Below are positions 33,495 through 44,244 of a stretch of 64,000 nucleotides of DNA, piece after piece. The first letter of the stretch is position 1; each line of letters opens with the position of its first letter. The notes below the pieces were generated by a model. The model saw only the letters and a list, made by a program, of their open reading frames with translations, had not been told where the DNA came from and did no database searches. A program made the position numbers and the translations under genes. The DNA is taken from assembly GCF_014208105.1 (NCBI RefSeq), contig NZ_JACHMQ010000001.1, forward strand, positions 3,782,001 through 3,846,000, in the 5' to 3' direction. Origin of the DNA: Actinomadura coerulea (GTDB lineage: Bacteria > Actinomycetota > Actinomycetes > Streptosporangiales > Streptosporangiaceae).

Positions 33495-33557
33495 GCGCGT
33501 CTCCCTACCCGCATTCGCCGGCGAAAGTCCGGCGGCGGACCGCGGCCTTCGCGCGGG

Positions 33558-34721
33558 CTAGGCGCGGAGAAGGACCTCCGGGTGCAGCTCGTCCGGACGC
33601 TTGGCGCCGGAAAGCGCCATGGTGAGCTCCAGTTCGGCCTGGAGGCAGCGCAGGACGTGCTGGACGCCCGCCTGGCCGCCCAGCGCCAGCCCGTACGCGT
33701 ACGGGCGCCCGACCAGGACCGCCCTGGCACCGAGGGCGAGCGCCTTGACGATGTCCGCCCCGGTCCGGATCCCGCTGTCGAAGAGGACCGTCGCCTGGTC
33801 GCGGACGGCCTCGACCACGCCGGGCAGCGCGTCCAGCGACGCGACGGCGCCGTCCACCTGGCGTCCGCCGTGGTTGGAGACGATGACGGCGTCCATCCCC
33901 GCGTCCACGGCCTGGCGGGCGTCGTCGGGATGCTGGATGCCCTTGAGCGCGATGGGCCCGTCCCAGTGCTCGCGCAGGAAGATCAGGTCGTCCCAGGTCA
34001 GGCTCGGGTTCCCGAAGTTGGCCACCCAGTGCAGGAGCGCCATGTCGCGGTTGGCCTCCGTCACGGGCCCGCCGACGGCCTTCTGGAACACCGGGTCGCC
34101 GAAGTAGTTCGCGACCCCGATCCCGCGCAGGAACGGCAGGTAGGCCTGGTCCAGGTCGCGCGGACGCCACGCCAGCGTGAACGTGTCGAGCGTCACGACG
34201 AGGGCGGTGTACCCGGCGGTCTTCGCCCGCTCCAGGAAGCTGACGGCGAGCTCCCGGTCCTTCGGCCAGTACAGCTGGTACCAGCGCGGTCCGTCCCCGT
34301 TCGCCTCCGCGACCTCCTCGATGCCGAACGAGGACGCGGTGCTCAGCACCATCGTCAGGCCCTCGACCGCGGCCGCCCGCGCGACCGCCAGCTCACCGTC
34401 CGGGTGGAAGATCGACTGGACGCCGATGGGGCCGAGCAGGACCGGCGACGGCATCGGGGTGCCCAGCACGGTCACCGACAGGTCGCGCTCGGCGACGTCC
34501 CGCAGCATGCGCGGGACGATCCGCCACCGGTCGAACGCCGCGCGGTTGGCCCGCGCGGTCGCCTCGGTGCCCGCCGATCCGGCCACGTAGCCGAACGCCC
34601 GCGCCGACAGCGACCGCTCGGCGAGGCCCTCCAGCCTCGTCAGGTCCGTGGGCAGCGGCGGCAGGACGTCTCCGAGCCCCTGCAGATAGATCGAGTTCTG
34701 GAAGTCGGCCAGCCCGCTCAA
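33558..34721 (-). CDS. FMN-dependent alpha-hydroxy acid oxidase (lactate 2-monooxygenase-like)
   Basis: This 387-residue flavoenzyme has an FMN-binding barrel with the active-site His-Gly-Gly-Arg segment VSNHGGRQVDGA, the preceding Lys in GPIALKGIQHPDDA, and the N-terminal segment FGYVAGSAGTEATARANRAAFDRW. The start QNSIYLQGLGDVLPPLPTD resembles lactate 2-monooxygenase. It should oxidise an L-2-hydroxy acid with oxygen. The TTG at 34721 is chosen because GGAGG lies 5 nt upstream; a GTG at 34733 has no clear ribosome site. It is divergent from parC. Confidence 0.87.
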   Translation of the reverse strand: MSGLADFQNSIYLQGLGDVLPPLPTDLTRLEGLAERSLSARAFGYVAGSAGTEATARANRAAFDRWRIVPRMLRDVAERDLSVTVLGTPMPSPVLLGPIGVQSIFHPDGELAVARAAAVEGLTMVLSTASSFGIEEVAEANGDGPRWYQLYWPKDRELAVSFLERAKTAGYTALVVTLDTFTLAWRPRDLDQAYLPFLRGIGVANYFGDPVFQKAVGGPVTEANRDMALLHWVANFGNPSLTWDDLIFLREHWDGPIALKGIQHPDDARQAVDAGMDAVIVSNHGGRQVDGAVASLDALPGVVEAVRDQATVLFDSGIRTGADIVKALALGARAVLVGRPYAYGLALGGQAGVQHVLRCLQAELELTMALSGAKRPDELHPEVLLRA

Positions 34722-34888
34722 CGAAACCTCCACCTGCTCGACGAACTTCCACCCGGAAGAACCGGAACGTCTCCCGCTCAATCTGCCAGGTCCGCGGAGG
34801 TGACGAAACGGGATCGATCCGCCGACTCGGCCGGATCACCCGGTGGGGCGGGCGAAAGATGTCCCCGGGACCGGCCACAATGTGGGGC

Positions 34889-37393
34889 ATGGCACGACGC
34901 GGATCCCCAGCCCCTCCACCTCCGCCGGACTTCGAGGAGAACATCGTCGATGTCGACGTCTCCGACGAGATGCGCGGCAGCTTCCTCGAATACGCCTACT
35001 CGGTCATCTACCAGCGGGCGCTCCCCGACGCGCGCGACGGCATGAAGCCCGTCCAGCGCCGGATCCTGTACTCGATGAACGAGATGGGGCTGCGCCCCGA
35101 CCGCGGGCACGTCAAGTGCGCCCGCGTGGTCGGCGAGGTCATGGGCAAGCTGCACCCGCACGGTGACAGCGCCATCTACGACGCGATGGTGCGGATGGCG
35201 CAGCCCTGGGCGATGCGGATGCCGCTCGTGGACGGGCACGGCAACTTCGGGTCGCTCGGCGGCGACGACATGCCCGCCGCCATGCGGTACACCGAGGCGC
35301 GGCTGTCCCGCGAGGCGATGCTGATGGTCGCCTCCATCGACGAGGACACCGTCGAGTTCCGGCCCAACTACGACGGGCAGGAGCAGGAGCCGGAGGTGCT
35401 GCCGGCCGCGTTCCCGAACCTGCTGGTCAACGGCGCGTCCGGTATCGCGGTCGGGATGGCCACGAACATGGCGCCGCACAACCTCGGCGAGGTCGTCGCC
35501 GCGGCCCGGCACCTGATCGACCACCCGGACGCCACGCTCGAGGAGCTGATGCGCTTCGTGCCCGGCCCCGACCTGCCCACCGGGGGCAAGATCGTCGGGC
35601 TGGACGGCATCCGCGACGCCTACGAGCGCGGCCGGGGAACGTTCCGCACCCGCGCCACGGTCTCCATCGAGAGCGTCACGCCCCGCCGCAAGGGCATCAT
35701 CGTCAGCGAGCTGCCCTACGCCGTCGGCCCCGAGCGGGTGAAGGCCAAGATCAAGGAACTGGTCAACGCCAAGAAGATCCAGGGCATCTCCGACCTGAAG
35801 GACCTCACCGACCGCACCGTCGGGCTCCGCCTGGTCATCGAGATCAAGAACGGCTTCAACCCCGAGGCCGTCCTCGCCGACCTCTACCGGCTCACGCCGA
35901 TGGAGGAGACGTTCGGCATCAACAACGTCGCCCTGGTCGACGGCCAGCCCCGCACGCTCGGCCTGCGCGACCTGCTCCAGGTTTACATCGACCACCGCAT
36001 CGACGTCGTCCGCCGGCGCTCCCTGTTCCGGCGCAGGAAGCGCGAGGACCGCCTGCACCTGGTGGAGGGCCTCCTCGTCGCCCTGCTGAACATCGACGAG
36101 GTCATCCAGGTCATCCGGCAGAGCGACGACGCCGCCCAGGCCAAGCAGCGCCTCATGCAGATCTTCGAGCTGTCGGAGATCCAGGCGCAGTACATCCTCG
36201 ACACCCCGCTGCGCCGCCTCACCCGCTTCGACCGCCTGGAGCTGGAGAAGGAGAAGGAGCAGCTCGCCAAGGAGATCGCCAAGCTGACCGCGATCCTCGA
36301 CTCGGAGCGCAAGCTGCGCGGCGTCGTCTCCAAGGAGATGGGCGAGGTCGTCAAGGAGTTCGCCACCCCGCGCCGCACCATCCTGCTGGAGTCCTCGGGC
36401 CAGACCGCCGCGCAGGCCGTGCCGCTGGAGGTCGCCGACGACCCGTGCACGGTGCTGCTGTCCGCCACCGGCCTCATGGCCCGCACGCACGACGCCTCGC
36501 CCCTGCCCGACAGCGGCCCCCGCGCCGCGCACGACGTGCTGGCGTCGGTCGTGCCCGCCACGGCCCGCGGCCAGGTCGGCGCGGTGACGTCCCTGGGCCG
36601 GATGATCCGCATCGACGTCCTCGACCTGCCGACGCTGCCGCCGTCCGCGACGCCCCCGTCCCTGGCGGGCGGGGCGCCGGTCACCGAGTACGTCGACCTG
36701 GAACCGGGCGAGACGGTGGTGGGCATCGCCTCCGTCGGCGAGGAGGGCGGCGGCCTGGCGCTCGGCACCGCCCAGGGCGTGGTCAAACGGGTGGTCCCCG
36801 ACTTCCCCGCCAACCGCGACGAGTTCGAGGTCATCGGCCTCAAGGACGGCGACCGCGTGGTCGGCGCCGTCCAGCTGATGTCCGAGGAGCAGCACCTCGT
36901 CTTCATCAGCACCGACGCCCAGCTCCTGCACTTCCCCGCGTCCGTCGTCCGGCCCCAGGGCCGGGCCGCCGGCGGCATGGCGGGCATCAAGCTCGGCGCC
37001 GGCGCGAGCGTCCTGTGGTTCGGCGCCCTCGACCCGGCCCGCGAGGCCCGCGTCATCACGGTCTCCGGCTCGTCCTCGGCGCTGCCCGGCACCCAGACCG
37101 GCGCGATCAAGCTCGCCGACTTCGCCGACTTCCCGTCCAAGGGCCGCGCCACCGGCGGCGTCCGCGCCCACCGCTTCCTCAAGGGCGAGGACGTGCTGCT
37201 CCAGGCCTGGGCGGCCCTGACGCCCCTGCGGGCGGCGGGCGCCGGCGGCAGACCGGCGACGCTCAACGTCACGATGGGCCGCAGGGACGGATCCGGCGAG
37301 GCGCTGGACACGCCGCTGACGGCCGTCAGCGGCCCCATCGGCCCGGCACCGGAGGAAACGCCCTCCGCCGAAGAGCCCTCCGACGAGGACTGA
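34889..37393 (+). CDS. parC: Type IIA topoisomerase subunit A (topoisomerase IV ParC-like)
   Basis: This 834-residue subunit has the breakage-reunion domain with [28 protein letters not shown], the QRDR-like [17 protein letters not shown] and catalytic Tyr134 in [11 protein letters not shown] coiled-coil arm (about residues 440-480) and a C-terminal beta-pinwheel follow. The canonical GyrA box QRRGGRG is replaced by PQGRAAGGM, as expected of a decatenating ParC rather than gyrase. The partner ParE is encoded 3.6 kb away on the opposite strand. The ATG at 34889 has a weak GGGG ribosome site and a CACAAT box 7 nt upstream, so it could be leaderless. Confidence 0.9.
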   Translation: MARRGSPAPPPPPDFEENIVDVDVSDEMRGSFLEYAYSVIYQRALPDARDGMKPVQRRILYSMNEMGLRPDRGHVKCARVVGEVMGKLHPHGDSAIYDAMVRMAQPWAMRMPLVDGHGNFGSLGGDDMPAAMRYTEARLSREAMLMVASIDEDTVEFRPNYDGQEQEPEVLPAAFPNLLVNGASGIAVGMATNMAPHNLGEVVAAARHLIDHPDATLEELMRFVPGPDLPTGGKIVGLDGIRDAYERGRGTFRTRATVSIESVTPRRKGIIVSELPYAVGPERVKAKIKELVNAKKIQGISDLKDLTDRTVGLRLVIEIKNGFNPEAVLADLYRLTPMEETFGINNVALVDGQPRTLGLRDLLQVYIDHRIDVVRRRSLFRRRKREDRLHLVEGLLVALLNIDEVIQVIRQSDDAAQAKQRLMQIFELSEIQAQYILDTPLRRLTRFDRLELEKEKEQLAKEIAKLTAILDSERKLRGVVSKEMGEVVKEFATPRRTILLESSGQTAAQAVPLEVADDPCTVLLSATGLMARTHDASPLPDSGPRAAHDVLASVVPATARGQVGAVTSLGRMIRIDVLDLPTLPPSATPPSLAGGAPVTEYVDLEPGETVVGIASVGEEGGGLALGTAQGVVKRVVPDFPANRDEFEVIGLKDGDRVVGAVQLMSEEQHLVFISTDAQLLHFPASVVRPQGRAAGGMAGIKLGAGASVLWFGALDPAREARVITVSGSSSALPGTQTGAIKLADFADFPSKGRATGGVRAHRFLKGEDVLLQAWAALTPLRAAGAGGRPATLNVTMGRRDGSGEALDTPLTAVSGPIGPAPEETPSAEEPSDED

Positions 37394-37397
37394 CGCG

Positions 37398-37427
37398 GGA
37401 GGCCCCGGGCGTTCGCCCGGGGCCTCC
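37398..37427 (+). terminator. parC terminator
   Basis: A perfect GC-rich inverted repeat of 14 bp (arms 37398-37411 and 37414-37427) begins 5 nt after the parC stop. A U-tract is absent. Confidence 0.7.
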
Positions 37428-37482
37428 GCCCTTCACCGCCCGGAGCCGCGGAGGCGGCCGGGAGCGCTGGAAGGGGCCGGTG

Positions 37483-37845
37483 TCAGTCGGCGCATATCGC
37501 GTAGACGCTGATGCCGACGTCGTTGTAGCCGATCTGGCGGCCGAGCGCGATCCAGCCGCGACCGTCGTCGGTGGGGAAGGAGCCCACCAGGATGGCGCCG
37601 TTGCCGCGCGCCTCCCCGCCGCCGCCGAGGACGTGCTTGGTGCCCGGGCAGACGACGACCCGCCGCTGGAAGTTGGGGACGTTGGCGTTCGGCAGGGCGA
37701 CGATCTGGTACCCCGGCGGAAGGGCCGCGGCCCGGGCCGCGGCGGGCTTGGAGGGGGTCTGGGCGCTGGCGACTCCGGCGGTGGCCAGGCCCGTCACCAT
37801 GGCGGTCGCGGCCAGGGCCAGGGCTGTGGTCTTGATCGACGGCAT
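37483..37845 (-). CDS. Small secreted protein of unknown function
   Basis: This 120-residue precursor has a Sec signal peptide (MPSIKTTALALAATAMVTGLATAGVASA, cleavage after ASA). The mature part is about 90 residues with two Cys, one in VVVCPGTKHVLGGGG and one at the C-terminal end (VYAICAD), probably forming a disulfide. GGAG lies 6 nt before the ATG at 37845. No family is recognised. Confidence 0.75.
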   Translation of the reverse strand: MPSIKTTALALAATAMVTGLATAGVASAQTPSKPAAARAAALPPGYQIVALPNANVPNFQRRVVVCPGTKHVLGGGGEARGNGAILVGSFPTDDGRGWIALGRQIGYNDVGISVYAICAD

Positions 37846-38156
37846 ATGTTCTCCTTCGACGGTGGCTCCCCACCGCCGGTGCCCACGCGCCCCGGGATGC
37901 GGGGTGTGTCTGAGTCGTGGGCGACGGCAGGTGAGCGGGGGACCGAACACAAGGAGTGTTCACCACGTCACGCTCGGCCGCCAGATGCCTCGACGGCTCA
38001 CTTGATTACGGAGTGTGCACATACCGCGATTGAGGGAGGGTCTGACTCGCTCCATCCGGCTCTCACCTGCGGTGGCTGATTGGTTACGGTCAGCGCGCGG
38101 CCGGATCCGGCCAAGCCCGCCGCCCTCGCCGAGGACGGGGGCGGCTTCCCGCGAGG
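37846..38156. other. 311-bp intergenic region
   Basis: This gap lies upstream of the secreted protein gene and downstream of the NTF2-like gene, both on the minus strand. I see no gene-like frame with a ribosome site. The AT-richer stretch near 37990-38090 may hold the secreted protein promoter, but no convincing -35/-10 pair stands out. Confidence 0.5.
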
Positions 38157-38519
38157 TCAGGTCTCGATGTCGTCGGGGCCCCAGTGGGCCTCCATACGGA
38201 CGATCTTTCCTTCGGCGTTGAAGGTCATGACGTCGATGGCGCGGACACGCAGGCCGGGGACGTCGACGGTGAAGGCCATGGCGGCGCGGTCGCCGTGGGA
38301 GCCGCGGACGGGGGCGTCGAGGGTGAGCTTGGCGCCTCCGGCGATGGCGTTGGCGTAGAACTCCTCGATGGCGGCCCGGCCGCTGATCGGGGGGTGGCCG
38401 ACGGGGTCCTCGATGACGGCGTCGTCGGCGTAGAGGCCGCACACGGTGACCGCGTCGGCGGCGTTGAAGGCGTCGACGTAGGTCTGGAGCGCCTGCTTCA
38501 TGTGGTCCTGGGAGGGCAT
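38157..38519 (-). CDS. NTF2-like/SnoaL family protein, ketosteroid isomerase-like
   Basis: This 120-residue alpha+beta cone-fold protein resembles steroid delta-isomerases. It keeps a Tyr in the first helix (LQTYVDAFN), an acidic residue in AVIEDPVGHPPISGR at the catalytic Asp38 position and an Asp in VRAIDVMTFN at the Asp99 position. It may shift a C=C bond in a steroid or polyketide-like ketone. A -10 box TAGGCT 6 nt before the ATG and a perfect operator palindrome next to it indicate a leaderless, repressor-controlled transcript. Confidence 0.82.
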   Translation of the reverse strand: MPSQDHMKQALQTYVDAFNAADAVTVCGLYADDAVIEDPVGHPPISGRAAIEEFYANAIAGGAKLTLDAPVRGSHGDRAAMAFTVDVPGLRVRAIDVMTFNAEGKIVRMEAHWGPDDIET

Positions 38520-38525
38520 GCCCGA

Positions 38526-38531
38526 AGCCTA
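38526..38531 (-). promoter_or_regulatory. Predicted -10 element (TAGGCT) for a leaderless transcript
   Basis: TAGGCT lies 6 nt before the ATG at 38519 and directly adjoins the palindromic operator. Confidence 0.5.
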
Positions 38532-38532
38532 G

Positions 38533-38546
38533 CAAGCGATCGCTTG
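38533..38546. promoter_or_regulatory. Perfect 14-bp palindromic operator
   Basis: CAAGCGATCGCTTG is a perfect palindrome inside the -35/-10 spacer of the NTF2-like gene. Its form is like TetR-family operators. The cognate regulator is not adjacent. Confidence 0.6.
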
Positions 38547-38564
38547 GTTACCGGCGGGCCGCGG

Positions 38565-38912
38565 TCACGCCGGGGCGGTCTGGCCCTCGCGGGGCTGCGG
38601 CACCGGTGTCCGCAGACCGCGTTCGGCGCAGACCGCCAGGATTTCCAGAAGGTCGGCCGGGCCGCCGGACGCGTCGTCGTAGTGCCAGGACCGGATGACC
38701 TTCTCCCCCTCCGCGCCCGGGTTGAAGCGGCCCAGGGTGAAGCAGCCGGCGATGGCCATGCGCACGATGACGCGTTCGCTGTCGTCCAGCTCGTTCACGT
38801 AGGCGGCCGCGTCGATGAGGCCGATCGCGGCGCGGGCGTTGCGGCCGTCGTCGCAGGGGTCGGGGCGGTTGATCCGCCATTGCGCGTAGGGGCGCAGGTA
38901 GTCCGCGATCAT
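38565..38912 (-). CDS. Small conserved-looking protein of unknown function
   Basis: The 115-residue product starts MIADYLRPYAQWRINRPDPC. It is soluble and mostly helical, with ARAAIGLIDAAAYVNELDDSERVIVRMAIAGCFTLGRF as its core. No motif is recognised. The ATG at 38912 is chosen; a GTG at 38927 would add five residues. It sits between the NTF2-like gene and a two-component system on the same strand. Confidence 0.6.
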   Translation of the reverse strand: MIADYLRPYAQWRINRPDPCDDGRNARAAIGLIDAAAYVNELDDSERVIVRMAIAGCFTLGRFNPGAEGEKVIRSWHYDDASGGPADLLEILAVCAERGLRTPVPQPREGQTAPA

Positions 38913-39000
38913 GCAGGTTCTCAGCACGGTCCCATGCTGGGGCCGCGCGGGCGCGCGGGAGGGGGCCTTGACCCGGCCCTTGCCGGACCCTGACCGAAGA

Positions 39001-39660
39001 TCATCCGCCGAGGCCGTGCCGGAAGGCGTAGGTGACGGCCTGGGCCCGGTCGCGGAGCCTCGCCTTGGCGAACAGGTTGTTGATGTGCGTCTTGACGGTC
39101 GCCTCGGAGATGAACAGGTCGCCCGCGATCTCGGCGTTGGAGCGCCCCCGGGCGATGAGGGCCAGCACCTCCGCCTCGCGCCTGGTCAGACCGTCCGGCA
39201 GCCCGCCGCCCGGGGCCCGGCGGGGGGCCTCGCCGGCGGCCACGGCCTCGACCAGGCGGCGCTGGACGGCCGGGTCGAGCCGCGACGCTCCCCCGCGGAC
39301 GGCGGCGACGGCGCGGGCGATCTCGTCGGCGTCGGCGTCCTTGGTGAGGTAGCCGCGGGCCCCGGCGCGCAGCGCGGCGAAGATCGACTCGTCGTCGGCG
39401 TAGGTGGTGAGGACGACGATCCCGACGTCCGGGTGCGCCTCCCTGATCCGGCGGGTCGCCTCCACCCCGTCCATCCGCGGCATCCGCAGGTCCATCAGGA
39501 CGACGTCGGGACGCAACTCGGCGACCATCGCCACGGCCTGCTCGCCGTCGCCGCACGCCCCCGCGACCTCGATGCCGGGCAGCAGTTCCAGCAGGAGGAC
39601 CAGGCCCTCCCGCACCACGGTCTGGTCGTCGACGACCAGGATCCTCGCCGTGCCGCTCAC
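39001..39660 (-). CDS. NarL/LuxR-family response regulator
   Basis: This 219-residue regulator has a receiver domain (ILVVDDQTVVREGL; phospho-Asp in VVLMDLRMPRMDG; Lys in YLTKDADADEI) and a LuxR HTH (LTRREAEVLALIARGRSNAEIAGDLFISEATVKTHINNLFAKARL). It lies 15 nt after the kinase gene. The kinase and regulator form the third such pair in this window. Confidence 0.9.
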   Translation of the reverse strand: MSGTARILVVDDQTVVREGLVLLLELLPGIEVAGACGDGEQAVAMVAELRPDVVLMDLRMPRMDGVEATRRIREAHPDVGIVVLTTYADDESIFAALRAGARGYLTKDADADEIARAVAAVRGGASRLDPAVQRRLVEAVAAGEAPRRAPGGGLPDGLTRREAEVLALIARGRSNAEIAGDLFISEATVKTHINNLFAKARLRDRAQAVTYAFRHGLGG

Positions 39661-39675
39661 CGCTCGCCCCTCCCG

Positions 39676-40803
39676 TCAGGCCGGCACGGTGAGGGACACG
39701 CGGAATCCCTTGCCGTCCGGTCCGGTCACCAGCGTCCCATCGATCAGCTCCGCGCGCTCCCGCATCCCCACGAGGCCGTACCCGCCGCCGTCCGGCTGAT
39801 CGGCGGGCTCGGCGCCGCCCGTGTCGGTCACCTCGAGCTCCACCCTGCCCGCGAGATAGCGCAGGGCGACCTGGGCGCGCGCGCCCGGCGCGTGCTTGCG
39901 GACGTTGGTGAGCGCCTCCTGGGCGGTCCTGACGACCGCGAGGCCGGCCTGCGGCGGCAGCTCGCGCGGCGCACCGGTCACATGCACGTCGCAGGGTCGC
40001 CCGGTGCTCGCGTAGAACTCCTCGGCGAGCTCCTGGATGACCTCTTTGGGCTGCGGTATCTCCCCCCGCAGCGTGGCCAGGGCCCGCCTGGTCTCCTCCA
40101 GGCCCGAGCGGGCGAGGTTCCGCGCGCGCTCCACCCGGTCCAGAGCCTGGGCCCGGTCGCCGTCCCGCGCCAGCAGCAGCCGCGCCCCCTCAAGGTGGAC
40201 GATCTGCGCCGACAGCGAGTGGGCCAGGATGTCGTGGATCTCCCGGGCGATGTGCGACCGCTCGGCGAGGACCGCGTTGGCCGCCTCCGCGCGGCGGGTC
40301 GCCTCCTGCGCGGCCTTGCCACGGCGGCTCGCGAGCGCGCCCAGGGTGATGCCCGCGACCGCCGCCATCTGGCCGACGTCGGCGCCGCCGGAGCCGACCG
40401 CCTCCCCCAGCGCGCCGATCGTGGCGATCGTCAGCGCGCTCACCGTGATGCCCCCCGGCATCGGCAGCCACAGCAGCAGCATCCAGAGCCCCGCCACGGA
40501 GAAGACGAACCCGGTGCCGGAGTCGGGGGCGAGCGCGTACAGCGCCATCGCCGAGCCGATGGCCGCCAGCAGAAGGGCGACGCCCAGGCGCCGGCGCCGC
40601 GCCTCGCTGTTGCGCCCGACCCAGATGCCGCTCCCCAGCAGGGCGAGCACCACCACGTTCAGCACGACGAGGGCCAGGCCGGCGCCGTGCAGCGCGGGAG
40701 CCGGATCGACCCTGAGCATCCCGCGGACGTAGGCGAAGAGGCCCCAGGTCAGCAGGGCGCCGACGATCACGACCCGGGTGGTCCGCTCCCCGACGGCCCT
40801 CAC
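39676..40803 (-). CDS. Sensor histidine kinase (HisKA_3)
   Basis: This 375-residue kinase has six hydrophobic segments before residue 160, then the phosphoacceptor helix ERSHIAREIHDILAHSLSAQIVHLEGARLLL and an ATPase domain with EALTNVRKHAPGA and TDTGGAEPADQPDGGGYGLVGMRER. The GTG at 40803 overlaps the stop of a 50-codon frame as GTGA, so it is probably translated from the same mRNA. Confidence 0.87.
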   Translation of the reverse strand: MRAVGERTTRVVIVGALLTWGLFAYVRGMLRVDPAPALHGAGLALVVLNVVVLALLGSGIWVGRNSEARRRRLGVALLLAAIGSAMALYALAPDSGTGFVFSVAGLWMLLLWLPMPGGITVSALTIATIGALGEAVGSGGADVGQMAAVAGITLGALASRRGKAAQEATRRAEAANAVLAERSHIAREIHDILAHSLSAQIVHLEGARLLLARDGDRAQALDRVERARNLARSGLEETRRALATLRGEIPQPKEVIQELAEEFYASTGRPCDVHVTGAPRELPPQAGLAVVRTAQEALTNVRKHAPGARAQVALRYLAGRVELEVTDTGGAEPADQPDGGGYGLVGMRERAELIDGTLVTGPDGKGFRVSLTVPA

Positions 40804-40952
40804 GGCGCGACGCCGGCCGGCACCGCACCCGCCGCGAGGAGCGGAGGGACGGCGTGCGCCCGGCGCGCGCGGGCGAAGCCCGCCCACCGCCGCCGGTACG
40901 GGACCGGGGCGGTGACGGCGGCGGGGAGGAGGACGTCGTCCAGCGTGCTCAT
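40800..40952 (-). CDS. Putative 50-residue protein coupled to the histidine kinase
   Basis: The frame MSTLDDVLLPAAVTAPVPYRRRWAGFARARRAHAVPPLLAAGAVPAGVAP (given here in full only by its ends: MSTLDD to AGVAP) has its ATG 6 nt after TATGCT, a leaderless arrangement, and its TGA overlaps the kinase GTG. It has a basic central part and a weakly hydrophobic tail. It could be a real small protein or only a translational lead-in to the kinase. Confidence 0.45.
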   Translation of the reverse strand: MSTLDDVLLPAAVTAPVPYRRRWAGFARARRAHAVPPLLAAGAVPAGVAP

Positions 40953-40958
40953 GCCCCG

Positions 40959-40964
40959 AGCATA
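40959..40964 (-). promoter_or_regulatory. Predicted -10 element (TATGCT) for a leaderless transcript
   Basis: TATGCT lies 6 nt before the ATG at 40952, upstream of the small frame and histidine kinase. Confidence 0.5.
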
Positions 40965-41039
40965 GGGAGCGCCGGCCCTCGCGCGGATCGGCGCCCGGCT
41001 GGACTTCCCCCTCTCCACCCCAGGGTGGAGAAGCCCCGG

Positions 41040-43130
<2,091 letters not shown>

Positions 43131-43329
43131 CGTGCGTGTGCTCCTCGGGGGTAGGACGGTCGGCAGCAGGGTACCCCCGGCCGCCGACAATCCACCGAAA
43201 GGCTCGCCGCCGCCGACGTTCCGCACGCCGGCGCAGGAGGGCCCGTACGGTTCGCCAGGCTACCCGCACTCCGACTTCTGGACCCGGACCTCCACCTTCG
43301 GGTGGGTGTGCGAAAGCCCGATTCATCCC

Positions 43330-43335
43330 TAGTGT
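43330..43335 (+). promoter_or_regulatory. Predicted -10 element (TAGTGT) for a leaderless transcript
   Basis: TAGTGT lies 6 nt before the ATG at 43342 of the ABC ATPase gene. Confidence 0.5.
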
Positions 43336-43341
43336 CCTCGC

Positions 43342-44244
43342 ATGGCGCAAACGATCGAGGTTTCGGGCCTCCGCAAGCGATACGGGGACGTCGTGGCCGT
43401 GGACGGCGTGACGTTCACCGTCGAGGAGGGCGAGTTCTTCGGCATCCTCGGGCCGAACGGCGCGGGCAAGACCACCACACTGGAGATCATCGAGGGGCTG
43501 CGGGAGCCGGACGAGGGCGATCTCACCGTGCTCGGCCTGTCTCCGTGGCCGCGCAACTCCAAGCTGCTCCCCCGGATCGGCGTCCAGTTGCAGGCGTCCT
43601 CGTTCTTCGAGCGGCTGACCGCGCGCGAGCAGCTGCGGACGTTCGGCTCCCTCTACGGCGCCCCCGCGAAGAAGGCCGACTCGATGCTCGAACTGGTCGG
43701 CCTGGACGACAAGGCCGACACCCGCGTCGAGAAGCTCTCGGGCGGCCAGGCGCAGCGCCTGTCCATCGCCTGCGCGCTCGTGCACGACCCCGAGCTCGTG
43801 TTCCTGGACGAGCCCACCGCCGCGCTGGACCCGCAGGCGCGCCGCAACCTGTGGGACGTCCTCCGGACCATCAACACCGAGGGCCGGACCATCGTGCTGA
43901 CCACGCACTACATGGACGAGGCGGAGAGCCTGTGCGACCGCGTCGCCATCATGGACGCGGGCAAGATCCTGCGGCTCGGCCCGCCGGCGGTGCTGGTGCG
44001 CGGGCTGGACGCCCCGGCCAGGATCAGCGTGGCCAGCGGCGTCCTGGACGTCGCCGACGCGCGGCTCCTGCCGGGCGCGGACGAGGCCGAGGACGACGGC
44101 GTCTCGCTCACCATCTCCACCCGCGACCCCTCCGCGGTCGTCGCCGCCATGGCCGCCGAGAACGCGCTGGACGGCGTCCAGATCCGCGGCGCCACCCTTG
44201 AGGACGTCTTTCTGGAGCTCACCGGACGGGAGTACAGGGCGTGA
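43342..44244 (+). CDS. ABC-2 type exporter ATP-binding protein
   Basis: This 300-residue ATPase has Walker A GPNGAGKTTTLEII, Q-loop VQLQAS, signature LSGGQAQRLSIACAL, Walker B ELVFLDEPTAALDP and H-loop VLTTHYMDEAE. A C-terminal regulatory extension of about 80 residues ends in the LEDVFLELTGREYR motif of drug exporters (DrrA/CcmA type). It is co-transcribed with the permease by a GTGA overlap. Confidence 0.92.
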   Translation: MAQTIEVSGLRKRYGDVVAVDGVTFTVEEGEFFGILGPNGAGKTTTLEIIEGLREPDEGDLTVLGLSPWPRNSKLLPRIGVQLQASSFFERLTAREQLRTFGSLYGAPAKKADSMLELVGLDDKADTRVEKLSGGQAQRLSIACALVHDPELVFLDEPTAALDPQARRNLWDVLRTINTEGRTIVLTTHYMDEAESLCDRVAIMDAGKILRLGPPAVLVRGLDAPARISVASGVLDVADARLLPGADEAEDDGVSLTISTRDPSAVVAAMAAENALDGVQIRGATLEDVFLELTGREYRA

